A stretch of 64,000 bases of DNA from Bradyrhizobium symbiodeficiens (GCF_002266465.3 NZ_CP029427.2:6016501-6080500), one strand, 5' to 3'. Positions 34,476 through 43,216 are shown, counted from the first letter of the stretch. Notes: generated by a model not told the origin, from the sequence alone. Made by a program: numbers and translations.

Positions 34476-35306
34476 CTACCGCACGGTAAACTCCACCGGG
34501 ATCGAAAAGCTCATCGCGCCGTTCCTGATCTCGTCCGGAAACGGCGGAAACGGCGAGGCCTGGCGGATCATCGACATGGCCTGGGCATCGAAAGCGGCAA
34601 CACCGGACGAACCGCCGATGCGGCTGGATGTGACCTGCCCACTCCTGGTGAGGGTGAAGCTCAGCCTGGCGATGCCGCGCTGACCGCCGCCGCCGCTTGG
34701 ATAAGAGTGAAAGCGCATCAGATGCGCGCGGACGCGTTGATTGTAGGACGCGACCGCCGACGCCACCGCGCCAGCGCTCTGGGCCGATGCCAGCGGAGCC
34801 TCGCGCTCGGCGCGCGGGGCTGCGCTGGTGCGCGGCGCGGGCGTCGCATCGGACGGTTTCTTGGCCTCGCGGCGAACCACCTTCGGCTTCGCTGGGGCCG
34901 GCTTTTCGACCGGCACGATCTTCGCGGGCTCCGGCTTGGCCGGGGTCGGCTCAAGCTTCTGCTCCGGCGGCGCCACGACATCAGGCTTTTCCTGCAGCGG
35001 CGTCGGAGCAATGGTCTCCTCGACCACCGGCTGCAGCACGGGCTCCGGCGGCGAGGCGTCCGCCTCCTGCATCACCGGTCCCGGCGCAACGTCGTCCTGC
35101 GTCGACCGCGGCGCCGAGGTCACCTGTGCCATGTCGACCATGATTGCCGGCAGGCTGACGCCCTGCTCCGGTTGCGACCTGATCCAATTCATCGCAAGCA
35201 GCGCGGCAGCCAGATGCAACATCACGATCACCGCCGCCGAGAGGCCCCAGCGCGCGTTTTCGCGCTCTCGAAGCGGTTCGTGCAGGGCGAAGGCGTTGGC
35301 ACTCAT
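34476..35306 (-). CDS. tonB: Energy transducer TonB
   Basis: A 276-residue TonB: a short cytoplasmic start, one membrane helix (about residues 22-42), a long Pro/Glu/Lys/Ala-rich periplasmic spacer (about 60-185, with KPEPAKIVPVEKPAPAKPK), and the C-terminal domain with YPSGGGGQRGIARLSFTLTRSGQV and a late SPFPPFPDEI. It passes proton-motive energy from ExbB-ExbD to the heme receptor HmuR. Its ATG overlaps the exbD stop by one base, so the three genes are coupled. It is the last gene of the hmuR-led operon. Confidence 0.95.
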   Translation of the reverse strand: MSANAFALHEPLRERENARWGLSAAVIVMLHLAAALLAMNWIRSQPEQGVSLPAIMVDMAQVTSAPRSTQDDVAPGPVMQEADASPPEPVLQPVVEETIAPTPLQEKPDVVAPPEQKLEPTPAKPEPAKIVPVEKPAPAKPKVVRREAKKPSDATPAPRTSAAPRAEREAPLASAQSAGAVASAVASYNQRVRAHLMRFHSYPSGGGGQRGIARLSFTLTRSGQVTSSRIGGSSGVAAFDAQAMSMIRQASPFPPFPDEIRNGAMSFSIPVEFTVR

Positions 35307-35746
35307 CAAGTGCGTCCGTCGAGGCCGACGAGGGCGACCTTGAGGTAGCCGGCATTGCGCAAGGTGTTCATCACCTCCATCAGGTCGCCATAGGAGACGG
35401 CCTTGTCGGCGCGCAGGTAGATCCGCTCGTCCTTGCGGCCCTTGGTGGCGGCATCGAGCGAGGTGCCGAGCATCTCGCGAGCGATGATGTCTTCGCCGAC
35501 CGCGATGGACAGGTCCGGCTTGACGGTGACGAAGACCGGCTTATCGGGGCGCGGCGCCGGCTCGGCCGCGGTGGCCGGCAGCTCGACGCCGATGTCGACG
35601 GTGGCGAGTGGGGCCGCCACCATGAAGATGATCAGCAGCACCAGCATCACGTCGATGAACGGCGTGACATTGATCTCATGGGTGACGTCGAGATCATCCG
35701 GGTCGCCGCGCGAGCCGAGCTTCGATGCGCCGAGCTTTGCGCCCAT
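35306..35746 (-). CDS. exbD: Biopolymer transport protein ExbD
   Basis: A 146-residue ExbD with one N-terminal membrane helix that carries the essential acid (VTPFIDVMLVLLIIFMVAAPLA, Asp near residue 32) and a periplasmic domain with KAVSYGDLMEVMNTLRNAGYLKVALVG. It works with ExbB to turn the proton gradient into TonB movement. It follows exbB by three bases and overlaps tonB, fitting one transcriptional unit dedicated to heme uptake. Confidence 0.96.
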   Translation of the reverse strand: MGAKLGASKLGSRGDPDDLDVTHEINVTPFIDVMLVLLIIFMVAAPLATVDIGVELPATAAEPAPRPDKPVFVTVKPDLSIAVGEDIIAREMLGTSLDAATKGRKDERIYLRADKAVSYGDLMEVMNTLRNAGYLKVALVGLDGRT

Positions 35747-35749
35747 GGC

Positions 35750-36526
35750 CTACTCCGCCGCCCGTGCCAGGCGGAATTCCCTGATGTCGCGCTGGCGGCT
35801 GACCAGCAACAGGAGCTGCGCCGAAGCGTCGCCGAGCAGCGCCCGATAATTGGCGATGCCGCGAACGAGGTGATTGTAGATCACGACCGCCGGGATCGCC
35901 GCGACGAGGCCGAGCGCGGTGGCAAGCAGCGCCTCCGCGATGCCCGGCGCGACCACCGCAAGGCTGGTGGTGTGGCTCTCGGAGATGCCGATGAAGGCGT
36001 TCATGATGCCCCAGACGGTCCCGAACAGGCCGACGAAGGGCGCAGTGGCGCCGATGGTCGCGAGCACGCCGGTGCCGCGCGCGATCTGCCTGGACATCGC
36101 CGCCTCGACCCGCTCGAGCCGGAGCGCAATCCGCTCCTGAAGACCGTCGTCGAGGACACCGCCGGACAGCTCCGCTTCCTTTGCGCAGGACTGAATGAGC
36201 TGGGCGACCGCGTCGTGTGCGTCGCCGACCCGCTCGGCCGCCTCGGTCAATCTGATGTTGCCTTCGAGGGCGCGCGTTCGCTGCAAGGCTCGCGCGCCCT
36301 TGCGGCGCAGCTCGATGGACTTGGCAAGCCATACCGTCCAGGTCACCAGCGACGCTATGGCTAGGCCGACCATCACCGCCTTCACGACGATGTCGGCTCC
36401 CATGAACATGCCCCAAGGCGACAGATTGCGCGGCAGCAGCGCTTCGTCGATCGCGAGGGCGGGCGCCGGCGCAAGCGCCAGCGCAATTGCCACGATCATT
36501 CGCCGAAGCCCGAATATGCCCTGCAT
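35750..36526 (-). CDS. exbB: TonB-system proton channel ExbB
   Basis: A 258-residue ExbB. An N-terminal hydrophobic segment ending ALA-I looks like a signal peptide, as in many alphaproteobacterial ExbB proteins. Then come a first helix at about 45-65, a long cytoplasmic loop (about 70-150), and two C-terminal helices with GATAPFVGLFGTVWGIMNAFIGIS and LVVAPGIAEALLATALGLVAAIPAVVIYNHL, the MotA/TolQ/ExbB signature. It forms the proton-conducting complex with ExbD. It lies between hutX and exbD in the leftward heme operon. Confidence 0.96.
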   Translation of the reverse strand: MQGIFGLRRMIVAIALALAPAPALAIDEALLPRNLSPWGMFMGADIVVKAVMVGLAIASLVTWTVWLAKSIELRRKGARALQRTRALEGNIRLTEAAERVGDAHDAVAQLIQSCAKEAELSGGVLDDGLQERIALRLERVEAAMSRQIARGTGVLATIGATAPFVGLFGTVWGIMNAFIGISESHTTSLAVVAPGIAEALLATALGLVAAIPAVVIYNHLVRGIANYRALLGDASAQLLLLVSRQRDIREFRLARAAE

Positions 36527-36553
36527 ACTGATCTCCCGACAGACAGATAGACG

Positions 36554-37057
36554 CTACGCCGCGATCCGGTCCGCAAGCTGCCGGAACCGCGCGAACTGGT
36601 CACCGCGCAGCGCCCGCGTCTCGTCGCGGCCGACAAAGACCTTGAACATGATGCCGCCGTCCGCATTAACGAACGCGACGAAGGCCGAACTCTTGCCCAT
36701 GAAGGGACGCTCGACGAAGGCAACGCCTGCACAGCGCTCGTGGCGGAGATGGCCGTGCAGACCCTGCGGCTGCATCAGGTTGAAATAGCCGCGACCGATC
36801 TCGCCGGCGGGAATTGCGCCGGTGAACTCGAAGATCGCGTCATCGGTGTGGACGATCAGGGTAACTTCTCCCCACGCCGCGATGTCCTGCATGGCGGCGG
36901 CGAAGTGCTCACCACTGCCAATGCGCACCATCTCGGGCGGCAGCGCCTCGATCACGACGCGCGGCGAGACCTTGCGCTCGCGCGCGACGTCCTCAATCAC
37001 CGCACCGGGATTGTCGGCCATGTACGCCTTGAGGTCGGCGAGATCGGTGCTCAGCAT
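36554..37057 (-). CDS. hutX: Cytoplasmic heme carrier HutX
   Basis: A 167-residue protein of the HutX/HuvX family: heme-utilisation proteins that bind heme in the cytoplasm and can hand it to degrading enzymes. Typical segments are VSPRVVIEALPPEMV, DIAAWGEVTLIVHTDDAIFEFTGAIPAGEIGRGYFNL, GLHGHLRHERCAGVAFVERPFMGKSSAFVAFVNADGGIMFKVFVGRDE. GGAG precedes the ATG at 37057. It lies between the heme oxygenase-like hmuQ gene and exbB, and probably receives heme imported by HmuTUV for storage, insertion or degradation by HmuQ. The symbol follows the family; local names may differ. Confidence 0.88.
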   Translation of the reverse strand: MLSTDLADLKAYMADNPGAVIEDVARERKVSPRVVIEALPPEMVRIGSGEHFAAAMQDIAAWGEVTLIVHTDDAIFEFTGAIPAGEIGRGYFNLMQPQGLHGHLRHERCAGVAFVERPFMGKSSAFVAFVNADGGIMFKVFVGRDETRALRGDQFARFRQLADRIAA

Positions 37058-37078
37058 GTCCGGCTCCCCTGTCTCTGC

Positions 37079-37411
37079 TCAGGCGGCCGCGGCCTTGCGC
37101 TCGCTCTGGATCACCTCAAAGCCTTCGAATTTGGGGTGGCCGAGATAAAGGCTCTCGCCGGTCTGATTGTCGGCGCGGGCATGGGCGCGACGAAATTGGT
37201 CCGAGCGCGTCCAGCCCTCGAACGCCGCTTTGTCGACCCAGGTCGTGTGCGACGAATAGAGCGTGTGGTCCTCTGCCTCCGGGCCCTTCAGCAGGTGAAA
37301 CTCGATGAAGCCCGGCATGCTGCCGAGATAGGATTCACGGGTGGCCCAGACTGTTTCGAACGCGGTCTCCGCGCCCTTCTTCACCTGGAAACGATTCATG
37401 GCGATGAACAT
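37079..37411 (-). CDS. hmuQ: Heme-degrading monooxygenase HmuQ (IsdG-like fold)
   Basis: A 110-residue dimeric alpha/beta-barrel protein (antibiotic biosynthesis monooxygenase fold) matching the IsdG-like heme oxygenases HmuQ/HmuD described in Bradyrhizobium. Visible family features: MFIAMNRFQVKKGAETAFETVW at the start, Asn7 and a W in VWATRE that fit IsdG-type catalytic positions, SMPGFIEFHLLKGPE, and HTTWVDKAAFEGW with a conserved aromatic. It would open the heme ring to release iron in the cytoplasm. GGAG lies upstream of the ATG at 37411. Position between hmuR and hutX fits that role. Confidence 0.85.
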   Translation of the reverse strand: MFIAMNRFQVKKGAETAFETVWATRESYLGSMPGFIEFHLLKGPEAEDHTLYSSHTTWVDKAAFEGWTRSDQFRRAHARADNQTGESLYLGHPKFEGFEVIQSERKAAAA

Positions 37412-37449
37412 CAAAGTCTCTCCTTCTGATCAAAACGAAACGTGCCGAA

Positions 37450-37473
37450 GCCGCGCTGGAGCATCAGCGCGGC
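37450..37473 (-). terminator. Hairpin between hmuR and hmuQ
   Basis: A perfect 9-bp stem (GCCGCGCTG/CAGCGCGGC) with a 6-nt loop lies in the 94-base gap between hmuR and hmuQ and has no U-tract. It may stabilise the hmuR mRNA 3' end or partly limit read-through, letting the receptor be made in excess over downstream proteins. Confidence 0.45.
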
Positions 37474-37505
37474 CCGGCGGGATTGGCAGTGTTGCGGGCC
37501 CTCGC

Positions 37506-39857
37506 CTACGCGCCTCCAAAATGGATCTTCATGCCGGCCTTGTAGACCCTGCCCGGCCCCGCGCTCGACCACAGCACGTCGTTCTGCGTGGTGCCGTCGG
37601 TCGAACTGCCGGGAATGGCGTAAGGCCGGTAGTACTGGTTCAAGAGATTGTCGATCGAGGCCGAGAACACGATGTCCCGGGTCGCATTGTAGGTCATGTA
37701 CAGATTGACCAGCTCGTAGCCCGTCGCGGGCAGATAGCCGGCGGGTACGTCATTGTTGGCACCGTATGAGGCCCACTGCGCCGTCAGGATCAGGCTGCGA
37801 TCGAGCAGGCGGACACCGCCGGTCGTGACGACCTTGCGCGGGGTGATGGTGGCGAGTCCGACATTGGTGACGGCGTTCTTGCCCTGGATGTAATGACCGG
37901 CGACACCGATGAACCAGCTGCCGGCATCATACATCGTCTCCGCCTCGAAGCCCTGGATGCGGGCCTGCGCAATGTTCTGATACTGGTAGTACTGGCTGAA
38001 AGAGCCGAACGGCGGCACCGCGACCGGCGCCGAGGCGACGAGGTCGATATAGTCGCTGACGTCGTTGCGGAAAAGATTGATCTTGCCGCGGAAGGAGTCC
38101 GAGGCCGAGAAGATGTTGTCGTACTTCAGATTGAAGCCGACTTCCTTGTTCTTGCCGACCTCCGGACGCAGGTTCGGGTTCGGCAGGAAGCAGAACAGGC
38201 CGACAGTGCCGTCGGGACAGGGGAAGAAGGCCGGTCCGCCGCCGGTCGCATGCGCGCCGGAGATCACGGTTTCGGTGATCGATGGAGCGCGATAGCCTTC
38301 GGCATAGCTCACATAGGGCTGGAAGCCGGGAACGGGCGTGACGCCGAGGGTGATCTTCGGCGAGAAACGGTCCCCGCTGCCGTTGGTCATGCCCGACTCC
38401 AGATCGTAGCGATCGTAACGGATCGCGCTCACCGCCTCGAACCAGGTGCTGTAGTTCTGCTTCAATTGCAGGAATCCGCCGGACACGGTGCGGATGCCGC
38501 TCGGCGTGGTGATGTTGGAATTGCCGCGGCTGTCGGTCGTGATCACGTCGTCCTGGAACGCGTCGAAGCCGACGGTGAGGGCGTTGCGCCAGTCGCCGAC
38601 GTTGAACCGCGTGGTATTGTTGGCGTCGATGCCGTAGGTATTGAGGACATAGCCGCGCTTGTCGCCGACGCAGCCGGAGATGTTGTTGCCGAAATTTCCG
38701 GTGCCGCACAGGGCCGTACCCGAGGTCGAATAGTGGTAGGTCTTGGTCTGGTCGTTGTCGACGCGGTTGCCGTAGACCGACATGTGCCAGTCGAACAAAT
38801 TGTCGCTCGGCAGCGCATAATTCCAGGTGATCGTGCCGGTGTAGTTCTTGGCATCGGAAGCGTAGACCGATGAGCCCTGATAGAGCGCCCGCTGGGCTGC
38901 GGTCGCGACGGGCCCCCTGTTGAACTGGCCGACATCGTATTGATAATCCTGGAAAATGGCGCCGAACTTGACCTCATGGCCGAGGGCGGGACGCACCGTG
39001 AGCTTCATCAGGCCGCTCTCGACCTGATTGCCGGTGTTGCCGATCTCGGTGCCGTTGCCGTCCTTGTAATTGCCCTGGGTACGATAGACCGCGCCACCGA
39101 AGATATCGACGTCGGGCGTGGCGCGCACGCCTCCGAAGACCGAGCCGAGGCCGCGATTGTTGTTGGATCCGTAGGAGCCCGAGAGATCGACACCCCAGCG
39201 CTCACCGGGACGCAGCACGTCGTCGATGTCCTTGGTGCGGAACGAGACCAGGCCGCCGATCGCGCCGGACCCGTAGATGTTCGCGGTCGGACCGCGCACG
39301 ACGTCGACGCCGCCGACCAGTTCAGGATCGAGGAAGAACGAGCCGCTCGCATTGTGGCCGGTGCGCTGGTAATTCTGGCGCGCACCATCGACGACCACCG
39401 CAACGCGCCCAAACTCCTGCAGACCGCGGATGTTGATGACGGTCGCGGGATCATCGCCGCGCTCCTGGAACGAGACGCCGGGCACCGCATAGAAGATGCC
39501 CGACAGCCGGTTGGGCTGAATTCCCTGGATCTGATCGAGAGAAATGGAGCTGACGGGCGCGAGCGAGTCGATGGCGCGCTCCTTGGTCTTCGTTGCGGCT
39601 GCGGTGATGGTGTCGAGCGCCTGAACCGGCGCCGTTCCGCCGGCCTGGGCCCGGGCGTCGAGGAGCTCCGGCGTTGCCTGCTGCGCGACTGGCGGCTTGG
39701 CCTGCTTGCGCCTGGCCTGCTTCGGCCGTTCCGTCGACGCGCGTTCAGCTTGCGGCGACGCGGTCTGCGCAAGACCGCTCTCCGTCGTCAATGCCGCAAA
39801 TGAAACCACCGACGCGCCCAAAATCAAGGCGCGCGAATACCTAGCCCCGTCAGCCAT
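37506..39857 (-). CDS. hmuR: TonB-dependent heme/hemoprotein outer-membrane receptor HmuR
   Basis: A 783-residue receptor: signal peptide (cleavage near GLA-Q); an unusual Lys/Arg/Gln/Ala-rich linker (about 35-75); a TonB-box-like stretch and plug domain (DTITAAATKTKERAIDSLAPVSSISLDQIQ, VINIRGLQEFGRVAVVVDGARQNYQRTGHN, VRGPTANIYGSGAIGGLVSF); then a 22-strand barrel with the heme-receptor signature YRAPSITE and NPNLRPE and a terminal Phe-Gly-Gly-Ala. A His lies between these two signature boxes, as in known heme receptors. The ATG at 39857 is preferred over a GTG six codons earlier. It is divergent from hmuP; the shared region probably carries iron control. Confidence 0.95.
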   Translation of the reverse strand: MADGARYSRALILGASVVSFAALTTESGLAQTASPQAERASTERPKQARRKQAKPPVAQQATPELLDARAQAGGTAPVQALDTITAAATKTKERAIDSLAPVSSISLDQIQGIQPNRLSGIFYAVPGVSFQERGDDPATVINIRGLQEFGRVAVVVDGARQNYQRTGHNASGSFFLDPELVGGVDVVRGPTANIYGSGAIGGLVSFRTKDIDDVLRPGERWGVDLSGSYGSNNNRGLGSVFGGVRATPDVDIFGGAVYRTQGNYKDGNGTEIGNTGNQVESGLMKLTVRPALGHEVKFGAIFQDYQYDVGQFNRGPVATAAQRALYQGSSVYASDAKNYTGTITWNYALPSDNLFDWHMSVYGNRVDNDQTKTYHYSTSGTALCGTGNFGNNISGCVGDKRGYVLNTYGIDANNTTRFNVGDWRNALTVGFDAFQDDVITTDSRGNSNITTPSGIRTVSGGFLQLKQNYSTWFEAVSAIRYDRYDLESGMTNGSGDRFSPKITLGVTPVPGFQPYVSYAEGYRAPSITETVISGAHATGGGPAFFPCPDGTVGLFCFLPNPNLRPEVGKNKEVGFNLKYDNIFSASDSFRGKINLFRNDVSDYIDLVASAPVAVPPFGSFSQYYQYQNIAQARIQGFEAETMYDAGSWFIGVAGHYIQGKNAVTNVGLATITPRKVVTTGGVRLLDRSLILTAQWASYGANNDVPAGYLPATGYELVNLYMTYNATRDIVFSASIDNLLNQYYRPYAIPGSSTDGTTQNDVLWSSAGPGRVYKAGMKIHFGGA

Positions 39858-39887
39858 ATCAGCCCCAGCCTGCACTTCACTCTGTTT

Positions 39888-39900
39888 TTTAGGGTCTTCT
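39888..39900. promoter_or_regulatory. Possible iron control element half-match near hmuR
   Basis: TTTAGGGTCTTCT lies 31 bases upstream of the hmuR ATG and partly resembles the TTTAGAA...TTCTAAA form of Irr-binding iron control elements. Only one half and part of the other fit. Weak evidence. Confidence 0.2.
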
Positions 39901-40024
39901 GGCTGGCGTGCGTTCGCAACGCGAACGACTGGCTGGCTGATTTTCTCGAGACGCGGGCAAGTCGCCGCGCCGCCATAATTGGTTACGTGGCAACACTCTG
40001 ACGGTCAATGTCACAAGGTTGCAG

Positions 40025-40041
40025 TTTATATCGATTGTAAA
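40025..40041. promoter_or_regulatory. AT-rich dyad in the hmuR-hmuP control region, candidate Irr/iron site
   Basis: TTTATATCGATTGTAAA (TTTA-N9-TAAA) stands out as AT-rich in a GC-rich 264-base divergent region. Irr and HmuP are known to control hmuR in Bradyrhizobium through an iron control element in this intergenic position, so this dyad is a candidate; the exact site is inferred. Confidence 0.35.
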
Positions 40042-40121
40042 TCGCGGCCGTTGGAATGCGCTTCGTGCCGCCTGTACAAACAAGCAGCACTCCAGAGTTT
40101 CGAAAGCGCATCACACCCAAC

Positions 40122-40325
40122 ATGTCAGCAACATCAGGAGACGGCGGCAGCGCGGCGGGGTCGGCTGGAAGCCCTTCTGCGGCAACGAGAACGCTCACCA
40201 TGCGCGGGAGCCGGATCGACAGTCGCGAGCTGTTTGCGGCCGAGCGCGAGATCATCATCGCGCATGGCGAGGACAGCTATCGGCTTCGCCTGACCTCGCA
40301 GAACAAGCTGATCCTGACGAAGTAA
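40122..40325 (+). CDS. hmuP: Hemin uptake protein HemP/HmuP
   Basis: A 67-residue protein. The first 27 residues are Ser/Gly/Ala-rich and probably flexible; the rest is the HemP domain: RGSRIDSRELFAAEREIIIAHG followed by DSYRLRLTSQNKLILTK. In Bradyrhizobium HmuP is a co-activator that works with Irr to turn on heme-uptake genes. It is the first gene rightward from the shared control region and is followed six bases later by hmuT. The ATG at 40122 starts the Ser-rich segment; an upstream extension of 22 codons crosses the promoter region and is unlikely. Confidence 0.93.
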   Translation: MSATSGDGGSAAGSAGSPSAATRTLTMRGSRIDSRELFAAEREIIIAHGEDSYRLRLTSQNKLILTK

Positions 40326-40331
40326 CCTGCA

Positions 40332-41285
40332 ATGACATTTTGCCGCAGCCTCAAATGCTTCCTGCTCTCCAGTACGATCGCGCTCGCCCCAGTCGCGCAC
40401 GCCGCCGGCATCACCGTGCATGACGCGCGCAATCGCGACATCGCCGTGACCGACGTCGCGCGCACGGTTTCGATCGGCGGCGCCATCACCGAGATCATCT
40501 ATGCGCTTGGGCTCGAGAACCGGCTCGTCGGCATCGACACCACGAGCCTCTATCCAGCAGCGGCGCTGCACGACAAACCCAATGTCGGCTACATGCGCCA
40601 GATCTCCGCCGAAGGCGTGCTGGGCCTCAACCCCACCCTGATCCTGGCGATCCAGGGCTCGGGACCGCGCGAGACCATGGACATCCTGGAGACGGCGAAG
40701 GTGCCGCTGGTGCTGGTGCCTGACACCTTCTCCGAGGACGGCCTGATCGAGAAGATAAGGCTGGTCGGCCACGCCATGGGCGTCGACGCGCGCGCCGCGT
40801 GCCTGAGCGCCGCCGTCGGTACCGATCTTGCGCAGCTTCGCGCCCTGCGTGCCAGGGTGACCAAGCCGGTACGCGTGATGTTCGTGATGTCGCTCCAGAA
40901 CGGACGCGCCTTGGTCGCCGGCCACAAGACCGCGGCCGACGAGATCATCCGGCTCGCCGGCGCCGCCAACGCCATCGACGAATTCGACGGCTACAAGATC
41001 ATCGGCGACGAGGCCATCGCGGCGGCAAGACCCGACGTCGCGCTGTCGATCGAACGCGGCAAGGATTCGCTTTCAGCCGACGCGATCTTTGCCCATCCCG
41101 GCTTCGCCCTGACGCCGGTCGCGGCCAACAAGAGCTTCATCACGATGGACGGGCTCTATCTGCTCGGCTTCGGACCGCGCACGGCGGCGGCGGCGCGCGA
41201 TCTCTCGGTCAAGCTCTTTCCGACATTGGCCGGACCGGACGCTGCATTCACCTCGGCGCTGTCGGCGGCGAATTGCCGGCAATGA
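40332..41285 (+). CDS. hmuT: Periplasmic heme-binding protein HmuT
   Basis: A 317-residue class III periplasmic binding protein with a signal peptide (about 1-24, cleavage VAHA-A). Family features: GGAITEIIYALGLENRLVGIDTTSLYP, GYMRQISAEGVLGLNPTLILA (the segment carrying the axial Tyr-type ligand in HmuT proteins), FVMSLQNGRALVAGHKTAADEIIRLAGAANAI and AANKSFITMDGLYLLGFGPR. It collects heme delivered by HmuR and passes it to HmuUV. Its stop overlaps the hmuU start (ATGA). Confidence 0.95.
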   Translation: MTFCRSLKCFLLSSTIALAPVAHAAGITVHDARNRDIAVTDVARTVSIGGAITEIIYALGLENRLVGIDTTSLYPAAALHDKPNVGYMRQISAEGVLGLNPTLILAIQGSGPRETMDILETAKVPLVLVPDTFSEDGLIEKIRLVGHAMGVDARAACLSAAVGTDLAQLRALRARVTKPVRVMFVMSLQNGRALVAGHKTAADEIIRLAGAANAIDEFDGYKIIGDEAIAAARPDVALSIERGKDSLSADAIFAHPGFALTPVAANKSFITMDGLYLLGFGPRTAAAARDLSVKLFPTLAGPDAAFTSALSAANCRQ

Positions 41286-42373
41286 GCGTGGCAATCGGCA
41301 CTGAAGCGCATGGCTTGGGACGACGCGCCAGCGCGCGACGGCGGGCCGCATCGCTCGCCATCCCTCTCCTGATCGCGGTGCTCGCGGTCGCCGCGGTCGT
41401 AGCGCTTGGCTTTGGCGCCGCCGGCATTCCCCTCTCCCGCCTGCCTGCCGCACTCGGGCTATCGGGCGAAGGCACGGCCATGACGGCCCGCGACCAGCTC
41501 GTGCTGTGGTCGATCCGCGTCCCCCGGATCGCGGCGACGGCAATGGTCGGCGGCCTGCTCGCCGCGGCCGGCGCGATCATGCAAGGACTGTTTCGCAACC
41601 CGCTCGCCGATCCCGCGCTGGTCGGCGTCTCCAGCGGCGGTGCGCTCGCAGCCGCAAGCGCGATCGTGTTCACCGATTCCCGCTTCGGCGAGATGCTGCG
41701 CTTCCTCCAGACCGAGCTGCTGCCGCTCGCCGCGTTCGCGGGATCGCTGGCCACGACCGCGATCCTCTACGGCATCTCGAGCCGCTCGGGTCGCACCTCG
41801 ATCGCGGTCTTCCTGCTCGCCGGCGTCGCCATCACCGCGATCGCCAATGCTGGCATCGGACTTCTGGTATTCGTCGCCGATGACCGGCAGCTTCGCGACA
41901 TCACGTTCTGGATGCTGGGCTCAATGAGCGGCGTGACCTGGACAAAGGCCGCCGTGCTCGCGCCGATCCTCGTCATCGGGCTAATCGCCTGCGCCTTCAT
42001 CGCGCGCGGCCTCGATCTCCTGGTGCTCGGCGAGGCCGACGCCTTTCACGGCGGCATCGACGTCGAGCGTCTCAAGCGGATCTCGATCGTCATGGTCTCC
42101 GCCATGACCGGCGTCGCGGTGTCGATCAGCGGCGTCATCGGCTTTGTCGGCATCGTCGTGCCGCATCTGCTCCGTCTCGTCATTGGCCCAGCGCATCGGT
42201 TGCTGTTGCCGGCCTCGGTGCTATCAGGCGCGATCCTGATGGTCGGCGCCGACACGCTGGCGCGCACCATCGTTGCGCCGGCGGAGATGCCGATCGGCAT
42301 TCTGACCGCAGCGGTCGGCGCGCCGGTGTTCCTCTTCATCCTGCTGCGACAGCGCGGGCTCGCCTCGCTATGA
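41282..42373 (+). CDS. hmuU: Heme ABC transporter permease HmuU (FecCD family)
   Basis: A 363-residue permease of the BtuC/FecCD type with about ten helices. Diagnostic segments are RVPRIAATAMVGGLLAAAGAIMQGLFRNPLADPALVGVSSGGALAA and, near the end, ISGVIGFVGIVVPHLLRLVIGPAHR and ILMVGADTLARTIVAPAEMPIGILTAAVGAPVFLFIL. It forms the inner-membrane heme channel with HmuV. The start overlaps the hmuT stop, and the end overlaps the hmuV start, so the three are coupled. Confidence 0.95.
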   Translation: MSVAIGTEAHGLGRRASARRRAASLAIPLLIAVLAVAAVVALGFGAAGIPLSRLPAALGLSGEGTAMTARDQLVLWSIRVPRIAATAMVGGLLAAAGAIMQGLFRNPLADPALVGVSSGGALAAASAIVFTDSRFGEMLRFLQTELLPLAAFAGSLATTAILYGISSRSGRTSIAVFLLAGVAITAIANAGIGLLVFVADDRQLRDITFWMLGSMSGVTWTKAAVLAPILVIGLIACAFIARGLDLLVLGEADAFHGGIDVERLKRISIVMVSAMTGVAVSISGVIGFVGIVVPHLLRLVIGPAHRLLLPASVLSGAILMVGADTLARTIVAPAEMPIGILTAAVGAPVFLFILLRQRGLASL

Positions 42374-43173
42374 GTGCCGTGATCGAGGCGCGGGCTTTAA
42401 GCAAGCGCGCCGGCCGCGCGACGCTGCTCGATGGCGTCGGCCTGACGGTTGCGGCCGGCGAGATGGTCGCGATCATCGGCCCGAACGGTGCCGGCAAGTC
42501 GACCCTGCTGCGGCTGCTCTCCGGCGATCTCCGGCCGAATGCCGGAGAGGTCCGCCTCAAACAGCGCGATATCAGCAGCTATGCACCCCGCGAGCTCGCC
42601 GCGCGCCGCGCCATGCTGTCCCAGCACATCAATGTCACCTTCCCCTTCACCGTCGAGGAGATCGTGCTGATGGGCGCGGGCGAGCGCAGCGCGCGTGAAG
42701 CAGGCTCGCTCGTCGACGCTGCCCTCGACGAGGTTGGGCTTACGCATTTCCGCGAACGGCAATTGCCGACGCTGTCAGGCGGCGAGCAGCAGCGCGCCCA
42801 TTTCGCCCGCGTGCTGGTGCAGCTCGCCTGCGGCGAAGCCGAGCATGGTCCGGGACTTCTCCTGCTGGACGAGCCGACCTCGAGCCTGGATCTGCGTCAC
42901 CAGATCGACCTGGTCGAGGCCGCGCGCCGCCGTGCCGCCGGCGGCACGGCCGTGATCGCGATCCTGCACGACCTCAATCTCGCGATCCGCTTCGCCGGCC
43001 GGCTCGTCGTGCTGGCCGGCGGCAAGCTCGCCGCAGATGGCTCGCGCGCCGATGTCGTCACCCGTGAGACCATCCGCGACATTTTCGAGATCGACGCCGT
43101 CGTCCATCAGGGCGATGACGGCGTGCCTTACGTATTGCCGCAATCGATGCGGGCGGTTGAGACCGGAATTTAG
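42370..43173 (+). CDS. hmuV: Heme ABC transporter ATP-binding protein HmuV
   Basis: A 267-residue ATPase: Walker A GPNGAGKST (38-46), Q-loop LSQHINVTFPF, signature LSGGEQQR (about 133-140), Walker B LLLLDEPTSSLD and the H-loop in AILHDLNLAIRFA. The sequence AILHDLNLA and GDLRPNAGEVRL are typical of FepC/HmuV proteins. It energises heme import through HmuU. It starts inside the end of hmuU (ATGA overlap). Last gene of the rightward hmu operon; a dispersed repeat follows 43 bases later. Confidence 0.95.
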   Translation: MSAVIEARALSKRAGRATLLDGVGLTVAAGEMVAIIGPNGAGKSTLLRLLSGDLRPNAGEVRLKQRDISSYAPRELAARRAMLSQHINVTFPFTVEEIVLMGAGERSAREAGSLVDAALDEVGLTHFRERQLPTLSGGEQQRAHFARVLVQLACGEAEHGPGLLLLDEPTSSLDLRHQIDLVEAARRRAAGGTAVIAILHDLNLAIRFAGRLVVLAGGKLAADGSRADVVTRETIRDIFEIDAVVHQGDDGVPYVLPQSMRAVETGI

Positions 43174-43216
43174 CCCGCAGCCAAACGAGTCGCACTGCTT
43201 CTGCGAAGGCGGTCCG

